54,282 nucleotides of DNA from positions 1 through 54,282 of IMG/VR virus record IMGVR_UViG_3300009705_000019; one strand, 5' to 3'. A program made the translations under genes and the position numbers. The DNA comes from a virus. The notes under the pieces are model-generated. The model was not told the origin of the DNA and ran no database searches. It saw only the letters and a program-made list of their open reading frames with translations. Positions 11,026 through 20,110 of this stretch are shown in pieces (the first letter of the stretch is position 1; the number at the start of each line of letters is the position of its first letter).

Positions 11026-14000
11026 ATGTATGTCGCTCAATGGTTGCAGAATTATGGCTATAACGGCTTGAATGCGGGTGGTCATGGGAATATAGAGGGG
11101 TTAAGGGCTATGAGTGCAATACTGATGGGTCACACCACTATTAGAGAGGCACAGGGAACAATTAGGCTCTATAATCAAAATGGAACAGAACGATATTCAC
11201 GTGGAGAAGGAATAGGCGATGCACTAAACCCGACCAGTTCAATACGTGTAATAAAAGGTATTGATATTGACAATGATGGGGAAGATATGAACCGCCAATT
11301 CTATGTGGCTGAACCATATGTTGGTATAAATTTAAGCCGAAGATTACCTGTGAGAGCATGGGGAATAAGGGGCGCATCTGGTATAGAAAATATGATGGGT
11401 GGCGATCCAACCGAACAAGCAAATGACTATGCCATGCTACAAAGCGCACGATTCGATGGAGGGAGACATGATTTAACCCAAGAAATCCCATATTGGTTCA
11501 CCAACTTATATGATACAACCATTAAGGAAACAACCTTTGTTGAACAAACAATTCCGGTTGGTTTTGTTGCGAGCGACTTCACCACAGAAGCACACCCGTT
11601 TGAGAGGAACATAAGGCAAAGCAACGACCCTCCAAAGGAACAGGATGTGCAAATTGGAATTGGTGCAAATTTAGGAATTACTCAAAACGGAATGCTCGCC
11701 CCTGATGCAATGGCCGCAGGTGCTTGGGATTATGAATTAAATGATACAAGGCCGACTACACTACCGATCAATAATCCCGCATTATGGCTAAAGGCTGATT
11801 CACTTACATTAGATGATGGCGCAGCCGTGACTTCATGGATTGATTCATCACCAAACGCATTTGAATTCACGCAAGGCACAGCATCAGCGCAGCCGTCACT
11901 TGTTAAACGAGATGTTGATTTTAACCTAAAACCTCATGTTCATTTTGATGGGGGGGATGGTCTTGCCGTTTCCTTTGATGCAAAATTGAATCCTAATAAC
12001 ATGACTGTTTTTATTGTATCAACGGTTGATTCCGACGATAACGCATATCATGGAATCATAGACAATTTGAACGGGAATACTGGATGGCTTCTTTACGCTA
12101 AAATGAGTGGTTCGGACAATTATTGGCAATGGAGGACTGGAACTGGTTCGGGGCAAACGATAATTTCAGCCGCCGCCGACACCGTAGTTCCAAACACCCC
12201 TTCGATAGTGACATTGAAAATGGAGGGAAGCGACGGGGCAGGTGGAGGAACAACAACTCAAACATTGTCTGTCAATGGTAAATCCGAAGCAACATCAAGT
12301 GCGGTATTCACCAAAAAAACGGCAACAACAAGCACACCAACACTTGGCGTAGTTGGTTCATTCCAATTAACGGGTCAAATGGCTGAGGTCATAATTTATG
12401 ATCGTGACTTAACCACAGCAGAACAATATGAAGTCGAAGCCTACCTCTCTCGAAAATATGGAGTCGCTATTTCAACATCGGCATCATCATCACATACAGG
12501 AATACTTCATCTGGTCGATAACATACCGATTAACAAAGGTAGTGACCCGTTCATTGATTTAGTGCAAAGAAGCGGTAATCCAAATTATGAACAAGAAAAA
12601 TCAGTCGGGGCAATGATAACTCCTTCAACCATACACGGAAGATTCGGTCATGGGAGTGATTTTCACCATTTAAGAGGAAATGCACTTCACACCAATTTCC
12701 ACGCAATCAATGAATCAACAGGGCGATTTTCTTATCCACCAAATGGATTGCACGAAGCCGAAATTGCTTCGAATGCAATCTCACGTGTCACCCCCGATTT
12801 AGTGTCGGAGATTACAGATGTTCGCCAAATCCAATCTCGAACCGAACCCCGTTTAGGATTAGTAATGGAAGTTGAAAGTGAAAGAAATGAAAACAAAAAT
12901 GTTGATTATGCGGTTGTTGGAACGAGAGCCGTTTCATTACATACTGATAAAATTCTTGGTTATCAATTCCCCGTTCTTCCATCCCACGTAGTAAAGACCC
13001 ATTATGCAAATAGTGGTTTTACGGTAAATGGGGTTGGTTCTCCATCAACACTACCAGATTATTCAACAAAACCAACATGGAGTCCAGATTCAAATAGTGC
13101 AAAAGGGGCAATTTTAGGCGGGGTTTTTGCTAATGACACCACCCGAAGCGATTTCAAAACCCATGCTTTAGATGCGTGGGCTGTTCGTGGTTCTGCCGAT
13201 CTCCCTGCGTGGGGTGGCGTATATATTTTGAGAAAAACATATCTAAATCGAGAAGAAGATAGTGATGTTTTGAAAACAGAAGTCGATGGAGGCTCAGGTA
13301 AAGCGAACCCCTCTCACCCTACTCGACGACAAGTGGATTATATCGTGCGGCCTGTAAGACCGTTGAAATTATTTGGTTTCGCATCGGATTTACTGCAAGA
13401 TGGTTGGACTCTTGGACCGAGATGTTCAATTACAGGTGGCGGTTATAATAGCCAACCATTTTCACGTGATAAGCGATACGGTATATTTGAAATGAATGCC
13501 TCGAAGGGAGTTAATGGCATTGAGCCGATTACCTCCGCTACTTCGGGCTTTACCATCGACTACCCAGATGCAAACGAATATGATGTGACTTGGCATCTCA
13601 TCCCTTCGGCAAATATGCTTCAACATTTCAAATCCGATGCACATAGGTATGATGATAAAGGCAATTTCAATTCAAAGATTGAAGCAAGGTATTCTCAATC
13701 ATCCCATACTGGCGGTGGAGAGCCGGTGTATCAATCGGAAACAATTTATGCTGTTCAAAATGGGGTCATGGGGGATCATGCTCGACATATCAAAACCGGA
13801 ACAATAAAACAAGCAACTCAAATAATGAGGCTTTATCCAAATGTCACGGTGATCGGAAATAAAGGAAGTGATGTATATACCGTTGAAGAAGGGTCTGTTT
13901 TACCAGCATCAGGGTATTTAATCGCTCTTGATTATCAAGGTCGTTTGAAATACACCCGTTCTGGAAATGATGTGACTATTGATTATTCGGGAGGCGATAG

Positions 14001-15582
14001 ATTGCGTGACCAACTCAGTTCCATTGTCAGCGAATATGTGGGTATGGTTTGGTATTATTCCGATGTTCTGGGGGGCGGGACAAGTCCAATTAGGACAGTC
14101 GAGGATATAAGAAGCCCACCAGTTGTAATACAAGCCACTTCACCTACCTTTGTTGATAACTCAGTTATTGCTATGAAAATCGAGTCGCAATCATGGTATC
14201 ATTATAACAAGGACATAGATACTGTAAGTAAAACCGCTTTGTCTTACAGGGGATTATTACATTATGAGCCAAGTGATTTCATTATGGCGGGGCAACAAAC
14301 ATTCAACATTTTCGATGGTAATAATCAGGGCGTGGTTGAACATTTGGATGGCGATAAAGACATTTATGTTGATGGCAAAAAATTATCTCCAACCTATGTC
14401 CCTCCTTATTTGATTGATTCCGAAAACATTCGATGGCGTATTGCGGAAATAACAACGGAACATAAGAACATAATTATGAATTTCAAAGGAATGTCTCAAA
14501 AGAGCCTAAGTGGTTCTGGGATGGCAATTGGTAAAGCGATTGCAGGGCAATTTGGTTATATCGGCATAAGGACAACAGATGCCGCATTGCACTTGTTAAA
14601 TGATGCAGGGGGCAATAAATCGGGTGTATCTATCACGCCAACCGATGAGTTCCATGATAACACAAGAGATGTTGAAGGTTATTTGGGCGCACACCCAATG
14701 ATTCGACAAATCAATGACCATAGCACCCGATATATTGCACGTGATACAAGAGGGCTGAATACAATGGAGGTCATGAGAAATCTATCGCAACTCGATGGCC
14801 GTCAAATCCTAAGTGAGAAAAATGGAACAATTCTGTTCTCAAAGAATGTGTTCAAAGAAAGAGGATATAGGATCGGAAATGAAAATGGTTCTGATCTCAT
14901 AAGCGTCAGCAAATTGTTTGATTCACCAAATGAAGTTGTTATTGTAGGTGATGTAATTGCTGGTAATGAAATTGTATTTATTAGAATCAGCGATACTGAG
15001 AAAATACGTCAAGCCGCAGCAGATGGAGAAGAAGGTGTTGTCAAAACATTACGCCAACAAATACCTGGTATCAAAAGCGTTGCTGCTGCACGAAAATTGG
15101 CTAAAGCCTTGCTCGCAAGAGCAGAAAACGGTGCGCCTATGATTACCATTGAAGGTTTGATGAATGCCACTTCTATTATTGCTGGCGATATTATAGATGT
15201 TCATTTACCCAATCAAGGAGTTGTAGGGAGATTTGCCGTGTTTGAAGCAAAGCATAAATTACATTCTTTACGAACCAACCTTATTATTGGTCAATATGAG
15301 AAAGGAATTGAAGGGCTTCTGGTCGATGTCAAATCAGCGACTATTATTACAAGCGGTTTGAATGAAAGTTCAGGCGATAAAGACATCAAAGAAAACCTTA
15401 CTATGTCCTCGACAGTCAATATCATTTCAGTTCACAGAATCCGTGTCCGAAACGTCAATGAAACAGGTTTCATCATCGGCGCAAAACACAAAAACGGTCT
15501 TGGAAGGATAGGTGTTAGGGATGATAATAAAAGAGCGTTCCCTCTCGGCATGAGTAAGAGTCGCAACTTCGTGGTGAAATGA
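11026..15582 (+). CDS. Giant tail protein, C-terminal part: LamG-like domain and baseplate-hub-like C-terminus
   Basis: The frame is open from 10948; 11026 is the first ATG but lacks a convincing ribosome binding site, so this is probably the continuation of the 8092 gene. A clear LamG/concanavalin domain lies near residues 245-485, opening with ALWLKADSLTLDDGAAVTSW and closing with IIYDRDLTTAEQYEVEAYLSRKYGV. The C-terminal ~350 residues (EVVIVGDVIAGNEIVFIRISD... GAPMITIEGLMNATSIIAGDIIDVHLPN... VFEAKHKLHSLRTNLIIG) resemble the hub domain of gpD/gp27-type baseplate proteins, which trimerise at the tail tip. A fused adhesin and baseplate hub is my best reading. It is followed one base later by a small tagged gene. 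Confidence 0.7.
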   Translation: MYVAQWLQNYGYNGLNAGGHGNIEGLRAMSAILMGHTTIREAQGTIRLYNQNGTERYSRGEGIGDALNPTSSIRVIKGIDIDNDGEDMNRQFYVAEPYVGINLSRRLPVRAWGIRGASGIENMMGGDPTEQANDYAMLQSARFDGGRHDLTQEIPYWFTNLYDTTIKETTFVEQTIPVGFVASDFTTEAHPFERNIRQSNDPPKEQDVQIGIGANLGITQNGMLAPDAMAAGAWDYELNDTRPTTLPINNPALWLKADSLTLDDGAAVTSWIDSSPNAFEFTQGTASAQPSLVKRDVDFNLKPHVHFDGGDGLAVSFDAKLNPNNMTVFIVSTVDSDDNAYHGIIDNLNGNTGWLLYAKMSGSDNYWQWRTGTGSGQTIISAAADTVVPNTPSIVTLKMEGSDGAGGGTTTQTLSVNGKSEATSSAVFTKKTATTSTPTLGVVGSFQLTGQMAEVIIYDRDLTTAEQYEVEAYLSRKYGVAISTSASSSHTGILHLVDNIPINKGSDPFIDLVQRSGNPNYEQEKSVGAMITPSTIHGRFGHGSDFHHLRGNALHTNFHAINESTGRFSYPPNGLHEAEIASNAISRVTPDLVSEITDVRQIQSRTEPRLGLVMEVESERNENKNVDYAVVGTRAVSLHTDKILGYQFPVLPSHVVKTHYANSGFTVNGVGSPSTLPDYSTKPTWSPDSNSAKGAILGGVFANDTTRSDFKTHALDAWAVRGSADLPAWGGVYILRKTYLNREEDSDVLKTEVDGGSGKANPSHPTRRQVDYIVRPVRPLKLFGFASDLLQDGWTLGPRCSITGGGYNSQPFSRDKRYGIFEMNASKGVNGIEPITSATSGFTIDYPDANEYDVTWHLIPSANMLQHFKSDAHRYDDKGNFNSKIEARYSQSSHTGGGEPVYQSETIYAVQNGVMGDHARHIKTGTIKQATQIMRLYPNVTVIGNKGSDVYTVEEGSVLPASGYLIALDYQGRLKYTRSGNDVTIDYSGGDRLRDQLSSIVSEYVGMVWYYSDVLGGGTSPIRTVEDIRSPPVVIQATSPTFVDNSVIAMKIESQSWYHYNKDIDTVSKTALSYRGLLHYEPSDFIMAGQQTFNIFDGNNQGVVEHLDGDKDIYVDGKKLSPTYVPPYLIDSENIRWRIAEITTEHKNIIMNFKGMSQKSLSGSGMAIGKAIAGQFGYIGIRTTDAALHLLNDAGGNKSGVSITPTDEFHDNTRDVEGYLGAHPMIRQINDHSTRYIARDTRGLNTMEVMRNLSQLDGRQILSEKNGTILFSKNVFKERGYRIGNENGSDLISVSKLFDSPNEVVIVGDVIAGNEIVFIRISDTEKIRQAAADGEEGVVKTLRQQIPGIKSVAAARKLAKALLARAENGAPMITIEGLMNATSIIAGDIIDVHLPNQGVVGRFAVFEAKHKLHSLRTNLIIGQYEKGIEGLLVDVKSATIITSGLNESSGDKDIKENLTMSSTVNIISVHRIRVRNVNETGFIIGAKHKNGLGRIGVRDDNKRAFPLGMSKSRNFVVK

Positions 15583-15583
15583 T

Positions 15584-15820
15584 ATGAGCGCATTTGAAAA
15601 AACATGGGATTTGATGAAAGCAGGGGTCAAACGCCTCAATACCGATACGAACGTTCCTATGCCCTGCCCTGAATGTAGGGGTCCGATGGAACATCAAGAT
15701 GGTTATGTTGGTTCAAGTGGCCGTTTTGTCGAACCAGCGTATATGTGCATGGACCCAAAAACAGGTTATTGCGAAGCAAAAAGGCATGATGTGAAAAGTT
15801 CATTGAAGAAGGTGGAATGA
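15584..15820 (+). CDS. Small Zn-ribbon protein with N-terminal F-x3-W-x3-K tag
   Basis: A 78-residue protein that starts MSAFEKTWDLMKAG, a clear example of the recurring tag (F4, W8, K12). It then carries a zinc-ribbon-like pair, CPEC near residue 27 and two further Cys around 53-61 (MCMDPKTGYC). The ATG is one base after the TGA of the giant tail gene, with a GGTGA motif upstream. No enzymatic motif is present. It is probably a small virion or late regulatory protein; the tag suggests a shared destination with other late proteins. A gene this small would be doubtful alone, but the tag, the Cys pattern and tight packing support it. Confidence 0.8.
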   Translation: MSAFEKTWDLMKAGVKRLNTDTNVPMPCPECRGPMEHQDGYVGSSGRFVEPAYMCMDPKTGYCEAKRHDVKSSLKKVE

Positions 15821-15821
15821 A

Positions 15822-16226
15822 ATGAGCGATGGGAACTGTTATCAATGCGCTTTTCAAGCACTTATGACTGGAAATCCTGATTGGAAAAACCCACGTTTGA
15901 TTCATAGCGACATAACGCATTCTCAAACAGGAGATCCATATTCTCATGCCTATGTTGTTTATGATAAAGAACTTGATTTTCCCGAACCTGCACCTAAAGA
16001 ATGGGGCGATTATAGGCCATCAATGGAGTTTGTGCATGACCAATCTAATTCCTTCAAAGGATCAGACGACATACCCCGTATGTTCTATGAAATGAATGCA
16101 AAACCAATCCGTGATACAATGCGTGAATACACACCTGAACAAATGGGGGAACAGGCAATGAAGCATTCACATTACGGACCCTGGCCTGATGAAGAAGCAT
16201 TTGAAAAAGCATGGATGGTGATTTGA
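15822..16226 (+). CDS. Possible papain-like Cys protein with C-terminal AFEKAW tag
   Basis: A 134-residue protein. Near the N-terminus it has GNCYQCAFQAL (C6), followed by SHAYVVYDKE (H42, D48). This Cys ... HA-x-V-x-x-D order is what papain/transglutaminase-like folds show, so a cysteine peptidase or amidase is possible, but this is a weak motif-level match. The protein ends EEAFEKAWMVI, the same F-x3-W tag seen at the N-terminus of neighbours, here as the last nine residues and without the final Lys. A C-terminal copy argues that the peptide is a portable signal rather than part of a domain. The ATG overlaps the preceding stop region (GAATGAAATGAGC). Confidence 0.75.
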   Translation: MSDGNCYQCAFQALMTGNPDWKNPRLIHSDITHSQTGDPYSHAYVVYDKELDFPEPAPKEWGDYRPSMEFVHDQSNSFKGSDDIPRMFYEMNAKPIRDTMREYTPEQMGEQAMKHSHYGPWPDEEAFEKAWMVI

Positions 16227-16227
16227 T

Positions 16228-16569
16228 ATGCCCGTTCTCGACCCCCTAAAAGCCGCTTTGACAGACCACCTGCAAACGCTCATCAAGAAGTGTTCACTTG
16301 GTTCTGGCAGTTCCGATGCTTCGAGCCGTGATGGAGGCGCAGGGAATACCAAAATGAGCCGTGATACACTGGTGCAACGCATTGATGAGCGAACAATCTC
16401 AGTTAGCGCACTATTCGACACCCAGTTAAGCAGCGCACAGGCAATTACTGAGGTTGCACTTCATGGCATAAACCCCCTCGATTCGCCGTCTTTTAGGGCT
16501 ACATTCATGCCTATTACTAAGAACGGGACAAATGAGATTAGGATTGATATTTTGATGGAGATTAGATAA
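16228..16569 (+). CDS. Small putative tail-fibre/baseplate accessory protein
   Basis: A 113-residue protein with no tag. The C-terminal half, SSAQAITEVALHGI...SPSFRATFMPITKNGTNEIRIDILMEI, resembles the pattern of phage tail-fibre or neck proteins that read 'ItEvgLhd...lfaRatF.pi.K...eeL.I.w.I'. The fibre-attachment idea is therefore plausible but not proven. GGTGATTTGAT precedes the ATG, and the TAA overlaps the next ATG (TAATG). A late structural role fits its position between tail genes and tagged genes. Confidence 0.65.
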   Translation: MPVLDPLKAALTDHLQTLIKKCSLGSGSSDASSRDGGAGNTKMSRDTLVQRIDERTISVSALFDTQLSSAQAITEVALHGINPLDSPSFRATFMPITKNGTNEIRIDILMEIR

Positions 16570-16952
16570 TGTCCGATAAAAAAAGTGAAGAAAAGAGCGA
16601 TGAAAAGATTGCACCACTTGTCGCAGGTGCAGCAAGAGTTGGGGTGGCCGCAGCAAAGAATCCAGCAGTTCGAGGGGCAGTTAGCGGTGCGGTATCAGGA
16701 ATGATGGCGAAGAAGTCTTTTGATACGGCATGGGACTCGATCACCAAAGCCAAGTTCAAAGGCTACACCCGTTCCAACATCAGCGAAAGGCCATACAGAC
16801 AGGCTGAACATCGTGTCTGGGATATTTCACGTAAAGTAAAGCGAGAGCGCACCAAGAAAAGATATGCTCGCAATAAGAGCAGGGGCGTTGTTCGCCCCGC
16901 CATGCGTAGGCAATTAGGATCAGGTGGCAAAAGAGCCTCAACAAAAAGGTGA
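16569..16952 (+). CDS. Basic, Ala/Gly-helix protein with internal F-x3-W-x4-K tag
   Basis: A 127-residue protein in three zones. Residues 1-14 are charged (SDKKSEEKSDEK). Residues 15-46 are an Ala/Gly/Val-rich helix-forming stretch that could insert in or lie on a membrane or act as a processed spacer. The tag SFDTAWDSITK follows at 50-60. The rest is strongly basic (VKRERTKKRYARNKSRG...) and ends GGKRASTKR. The tail suggests nucleic-acid binding, for example an internal DNA-condensing or DNA-ejected protein. If a prohead protease cuts near the tag, the basic part would be released. That is inference; I recognise no family. Confidence 0.7.
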   Translation: MSDKKSEEKSDEKIAPLVAGAARVGVAAAKNPAVRGAVSGAVSGMMAKKSFDTAWDSITKAKFKGYTRSNISERPYRQAEHRVWDISRKVKRERTKKRYARNKSRGVVRPAMRRQLGSGGKRASTKR

Positions 16953-16960
16953 GGCTTGAT

Positions 16961-18136
16961 ATGGTATTCAATACAGCATGGGCTTTAATGAAGGCAGACG
17001 AGTTGAATGTGGTTGAAACCTATGCTGGCGCAGGTGGGCATGACGATATACACGCAGGTTGGGGTCAAGCGGCGAGAGATCGAGGCCATAACGTGCTACG
17101 AAACGAAATCATGTATGCAGGGAATCCAGAAGAAAAGTGGGCTGATTATGACTTAGGTTATATGCCCGAATTACCAGGAAACATCCTTAATTTCAGCGCA
17201 CAGGATATTATCAATCAATTGAATGGAAAAACGCCAGATGTGTTCTATGCTTCCCCGCCATGTGAAGGTCATTCTGTATCTGCAAGAATGCAGGGATGGA
17301 CTGATTGGATGGGCGATAAGAAGAAAAAAGACGCTTTCAATCGAGCGAGAAACGAAGGCGATTTAGATTATTTCAAAGACCCAAGCGTTGGTCCAACACC
17401 TGGAAACGACGCTGCGAGAACTGGGCGTGAATTGATGAATCATACATTGAAATTGATTGATGATTTACAGGATTACAGAACAAATCATGAGGGAAGAGAT
17501 AAAGACGACCCAATGTATCATTGGCTTGAAAATCCAACTGGAATGATGCGCTATCAACCTGAAATGGGTGGAAGAACATTGGGACAACCGCATGGAACTA
17601 ATTTGAAAGGCAAGGATATTCCTTTCCCAACGATCAACCATGCTTCATATTCTGGTCCATTCGCTGAAATGTTGGGGATGCCAAGACACGACATACCGAA
17701 TCACCCATCTATGCCTTCACGAAAACCAACAGACCTTTGGACTAATGCAAGCGATATTTGGCGACCAAGACCACATACTCGAAGAGGATTGCATCAAGAC
17801 GCACCAGTATTCGATACACCATTAGGAGAACTTCAAGCAAAATTCGGCAACCGTGTTGAAGAAGTTCCAAAGAGAGAAAATGTAAAACGTTTTGGAGATG
17901 CGGGAGTTTATCACGAATGGGGTCCAAGAGGGGCAAAGACAGGAACTCAAGGCATCAAAGGATTTGAGTTAAAAGATGGAACAAAGATACCAAAATACCA
18001 CGCCAAATCATTGATTCCTTATGGCTTGGGCGAAGATACAATCATTGCAGTTGAAAGGGCTTTAGCAGGGAATCAGTCACAATATCCAATACTGTCACGA
18101 AACGACAATCCAAATAAAACAATTTTTGATTTTTAA
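16961..18136 (+). CDS. C5-cytosine DNA methyltransferase with N-terminal tag
   Basis: A 391-residue protein. I choose the ATG at 16961 because AGGTGAGG lies 6 bases upstream; a GTG at 16949 would add four residues. The first residues MVFNTAWALMK carry the tag (F3, W7, K11). The enzyme follows at once: motif I ETYAGAGG (19-26), motif IV PPC with catalytic Cys about 101 in ASPPCEGHS, motif VI ENP in WLENPTGMM, and a motif-X-like ending YGLGEDTIIAVERALAG. It should methylate cytosine C5 in DNA. It sits with late genes, away from the second C5 methyltransferase at 25196, so it may act in the virion or at infection start. Its stop overlaps the convergent gene's stop. Confidence 0.88.
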   Translation: MVFNTAWALMKADELNVVETYAGAGGHDDIHAGWGQAARDRGHNVLRNEIMYAGNPEEKWADYDLGYMPELPGNILNFSAQDIINQLNGKTPDVFYASPPCEGHSVSARMQGWTDWMGDKKKKDAFNRARNEGDLDYFKDPSVGPTPGNDAARTGRELMNHTLKLIDDLQDYRTNHEGRDKDDPMYHWLENPTGMMRYQPEMGGRTLGQPHGTNLKGKDIPFPTINHASYSGPFAEMLGMPRHDIPNHPSMPSRKPTDLWTNASDIWRPRPHTRRGLHQDAPVFDTPLGELQAKFGNRVEEVPKRENVKRFGDAGVYHEWGPRGAKTGTQGIKGFELKDGTKIPKYHAKSLIPYGLGEDTIIAVERALAGNQSQYPILSRNDNPNKTIFDF

Positions 18137-18372
18137 TTTAATGGATGTTGAATTTTACGATCACCAAGAGTCCATCGAAGTGTTTTGATTACACCCTCCA
18201 ACGCCTTCTTGTTTCGAGCGCATTCCTTCATTGTTTCTTTATCGTTATTCGCCCTTGCATTATGAAAATCCATTATCCATTTGGTTTGTTTCGTTTCCGC
18301 TTTTTCAAGCATGGATTCAATTTGTTCCCATGAACGTTCATAGGTGAAATTTTCAGCGTCTATACTAAGCAT
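18133..18372 (-). CDS. Small helical protein of unknown function
   Basis: A 79-residue, highly charged, probably all-helical protein (MLEKAETKQTKWIMDFHNARANNDKETMKECARNKKALEG). It is the 3'-most gene of the leftward block and its TAA overlaps the TAA of the convergent methyltransferase by four bases. A TTAAATAG sequence at 18401-18408 lies about 32 bases upstream of the ATG, the spacing expected for an archaeal TATA box and a leaderless mRNA. YERSWEQIESM near residue 11 faintly resembles the tag but lacks the Lys, so I do not count it. Confidence 0.55.
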   Translation of the reverse strand: MLSIDAENFTYERSWEQIESMLEKAETKQTKWIMDFHNARANNDKETMKECARNKKALEGVIKTLRWTLGDRKIQHPLN

Positions 18373-18413
18373 ACCAACAGGTTCGGCGCAAGATGCTTTC
18401 TATTTAACATTGT

Positions 18414-19562
18414 TCATATGTGTCCCGCATGAACATAGGTGATTACTGCGACGTGTGCGGTAGGTATTCCAATCGCACCAGGATCTGACAAGTCCAGCGA
18501 AACGGGGGTCACTTGATAATCAATCTGGTTTAGCAAGGTTTTGAGATGAGCATTCGCAGGGTCATAAACGTCAATAGTGACTAAAGGGGTAAAACCATCT
18601 TCTTCACTTAGAAGGGGTTTGAACGCAAGACCGTTTGGTGCTGCCAATCCAAAAGGCAACACAAGCGGCGTGTTATAAGGAATAGCGGGGGTTATAGAGG
18701 TTCGGTGAACCGGCGTAATTTGATAAACACCGCCGCCGCCCAAAGCCGCCCCAAGCCCTTGATCCGACTGGTAAAATAAATGTGTTTGACCTGCACCTTG
18801 AGGTGTAAGTGTAGGATCGAAAGGGTTTCGAGTGAATAATACGCCAAGTTCAGGGATTGGCAAATTAGCCCCATTAAAGGTAGCGATGAAATCATTTCTA
18901 AGGTTTGATTCGCTGCTATCAATATGTTTCATAGCAGATAACGCTATTGGACCTGCTCGAATAAACACCCTCTTATCCTCTATGGCGAGGATAACGGGGG
19001 CTGATGCACCTTTACCGACTCTAACTGCCGCTAAGACCGTATTCTGTAAGACAAGGTGGTTGGAAGAGGATTGAGGGTATAGCCCAGTTCCCGTATCGAC
19101 ATAAGAGCCGTAAGTGAATCCGATATTGTTTGGTAATCGAGGATCAACATAAACCAGAAGAATTGCCTCATCGGTTGGGGTTAATCCGTTTGGCATTGCC
19201 GCACCGTGATAATCAGGGATTAGATAATTTGTTATTGCTGAAATATCTAAAACAGATGCAGAACCTACATTGTAAAACATTCCATCGAGTTGAACAACGC
19301 CAGCATCAACATACAATTCCGAAGTGCTACCTAATGTTCCATTTGGGCGAACACAGGCATTCCCGCTAACTGGATTATTTCGATTTACTTCATTGTATCT
19401 GTTGAGGGTGATCGGAATTACGCCATTACTTAGACCACGTTCAACACTATTTGTTAGTGTAGGGCTGGTGAGAACATCGGAATCCCTAAGCCCATCATTT
19501 TGATAGGTTGATGCGCCAGTTGCGGTCTTTTCATGACCCTCAGCGAGATTGGTATTTGACAA
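18414..19562 (-). CDS. Putative tail-fibre/baseplate structural protein
   Basis: A 382-residue protein, rich in Asn, Thr, Pro and Gly, without Cys-based motifs or membrane segments. It has a beta-strand-rich look (VDAGVVQLDGMFYNVGSASVLDISAI...), similar to phage baseplate or fibre-attachment proteins. Two TTG codons are possible starts. The one at 19562 is preferred because GGTGA stands six bases before it; the one at 19568 overlaps the upstream stop. Although it lies on the - strand it resembles late structural proteins, so this end of the block may be transcribed late. Function is inferred from composition only. Confidence 0.6.
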   Translation of the reverse strand: MSNTNLAEGHEKTATGASTYQNDGLRDSDVLTSPTLTNSVERGLSNGVIPITLNRYNEVNRNNPVSGNACVRPNGTLGSTSELYVDAGVVQLDGMFYNVGSASVLDISAITNYLIPDYHGAAMPNGLTPTDEAILLVYVDPRLPNNIGFTYGSYVDTGTGLYPQSSSNHLVLQNTVLAAVRVGKGASAPVILAIEDKRVFIRAGPIALSAMKHIDSSESNLRNDFIATFNGANLPIPELGVLFTRNPFDPTLTPQGAGQTHLFYQSDQGLGAALGGGGVYQITPVHRTSITPAIPYNTPLVLPFGLAAPNGLAFKPLLSEEDGFTPLVTIDVYDPANAHLKTLLNQIDYQVTPVSLDLSDPGAIGIPTAHVAVITYVHAGHI

Positions 19563-19564
19563 TA

Positions 19565-20110
19565 TCAATCACCTTCTGGGAGGGGCAGCGCACCTTTATG
19601 GTTTGAATCATAAGGTGTTATCCAGTCAGGGTTGCCGTTGCTTTCCTCGTCGCCTAATTGGTAGCCAACATCCTTTCCGCAATAAATACAATCTTCGTAA
19701 AAATCAGCCGATTCATGCTTACAATGAGGGCAGAAAATCTTACCGTGAACTGGTTTGTGGGATAAACGATGAATGAAACCGTTTTTATCTTCTTTTGGGG
19801 GATATTCTTCTTCTTCTTCTTCTTCATCATAAAGACCCATAGATGAATGAGGACTCATTCGTTGCCCCCCTGATGAATATAATTCTTCTTCTTCATCAAT
19901 GGTTTCCCACCAATCGGACTTCATGATTTTCCATGTTATTTCAAAGGAGTTATCGGCTGATTTGTGGTAGTATTGGTGTTTCGGATCTTCATGAATGACT
20001 TCTTGCCATGAACAGCCTTCAATATCTTTACAGGCAACCCATGTATCATCAACTCGCCTCATTGGACCGTCACAGTCGGGACACTTGCCTAATTTCTCTT
20101 TTTCAGTCAT
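19565..20110 (-). CDS. Double Zn-ribbon acidic protein with internal tag
   Basis: A 181-residue protein. The N-terminal zinc ribbon has CPDC at 10-13 and two Cys at 27 and 33. The tag NSFEITWKIMK is at 54-64 (F56, W60, K64). A poly-Glu linker follows, then a second zinc ribbon (CPHC ... CIYC). The acidic end is PLPEGD. The ATG at 20110 is preceded by GGTGCTTG and overlaps the stop of the upstream microprotein (ATGACTGA). It is the only tagged protein on the - strand. With a neighbouring fibre-like gene this suggests a small late or virion module at the end of the leftward block. Confidence 0.75.
   Translation of the reverse strand: MTEKEKLGKCPDCDGPMRRVDDTWVACKDIEGCSWQEVIHEDPKHQYYHKSADNSFEITWKIMKSDWWETIDEEEELYSSGGQRMSPHSSMGLYDEEEEEEEYPPKEDKNGFIHRLSHKPVHGKIFCPHCKHESADFYEDCIYCGKDVGYQLGDEESNGNPDWITPYDSNHKGALPLPEGD

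Noticed and set aside
18133-18372. Tag copy in the small helical protein (YERSWEQIESM)
   Set aside because: Tyr instead of Phe and no Lys at the expected place; counted as non-matching.
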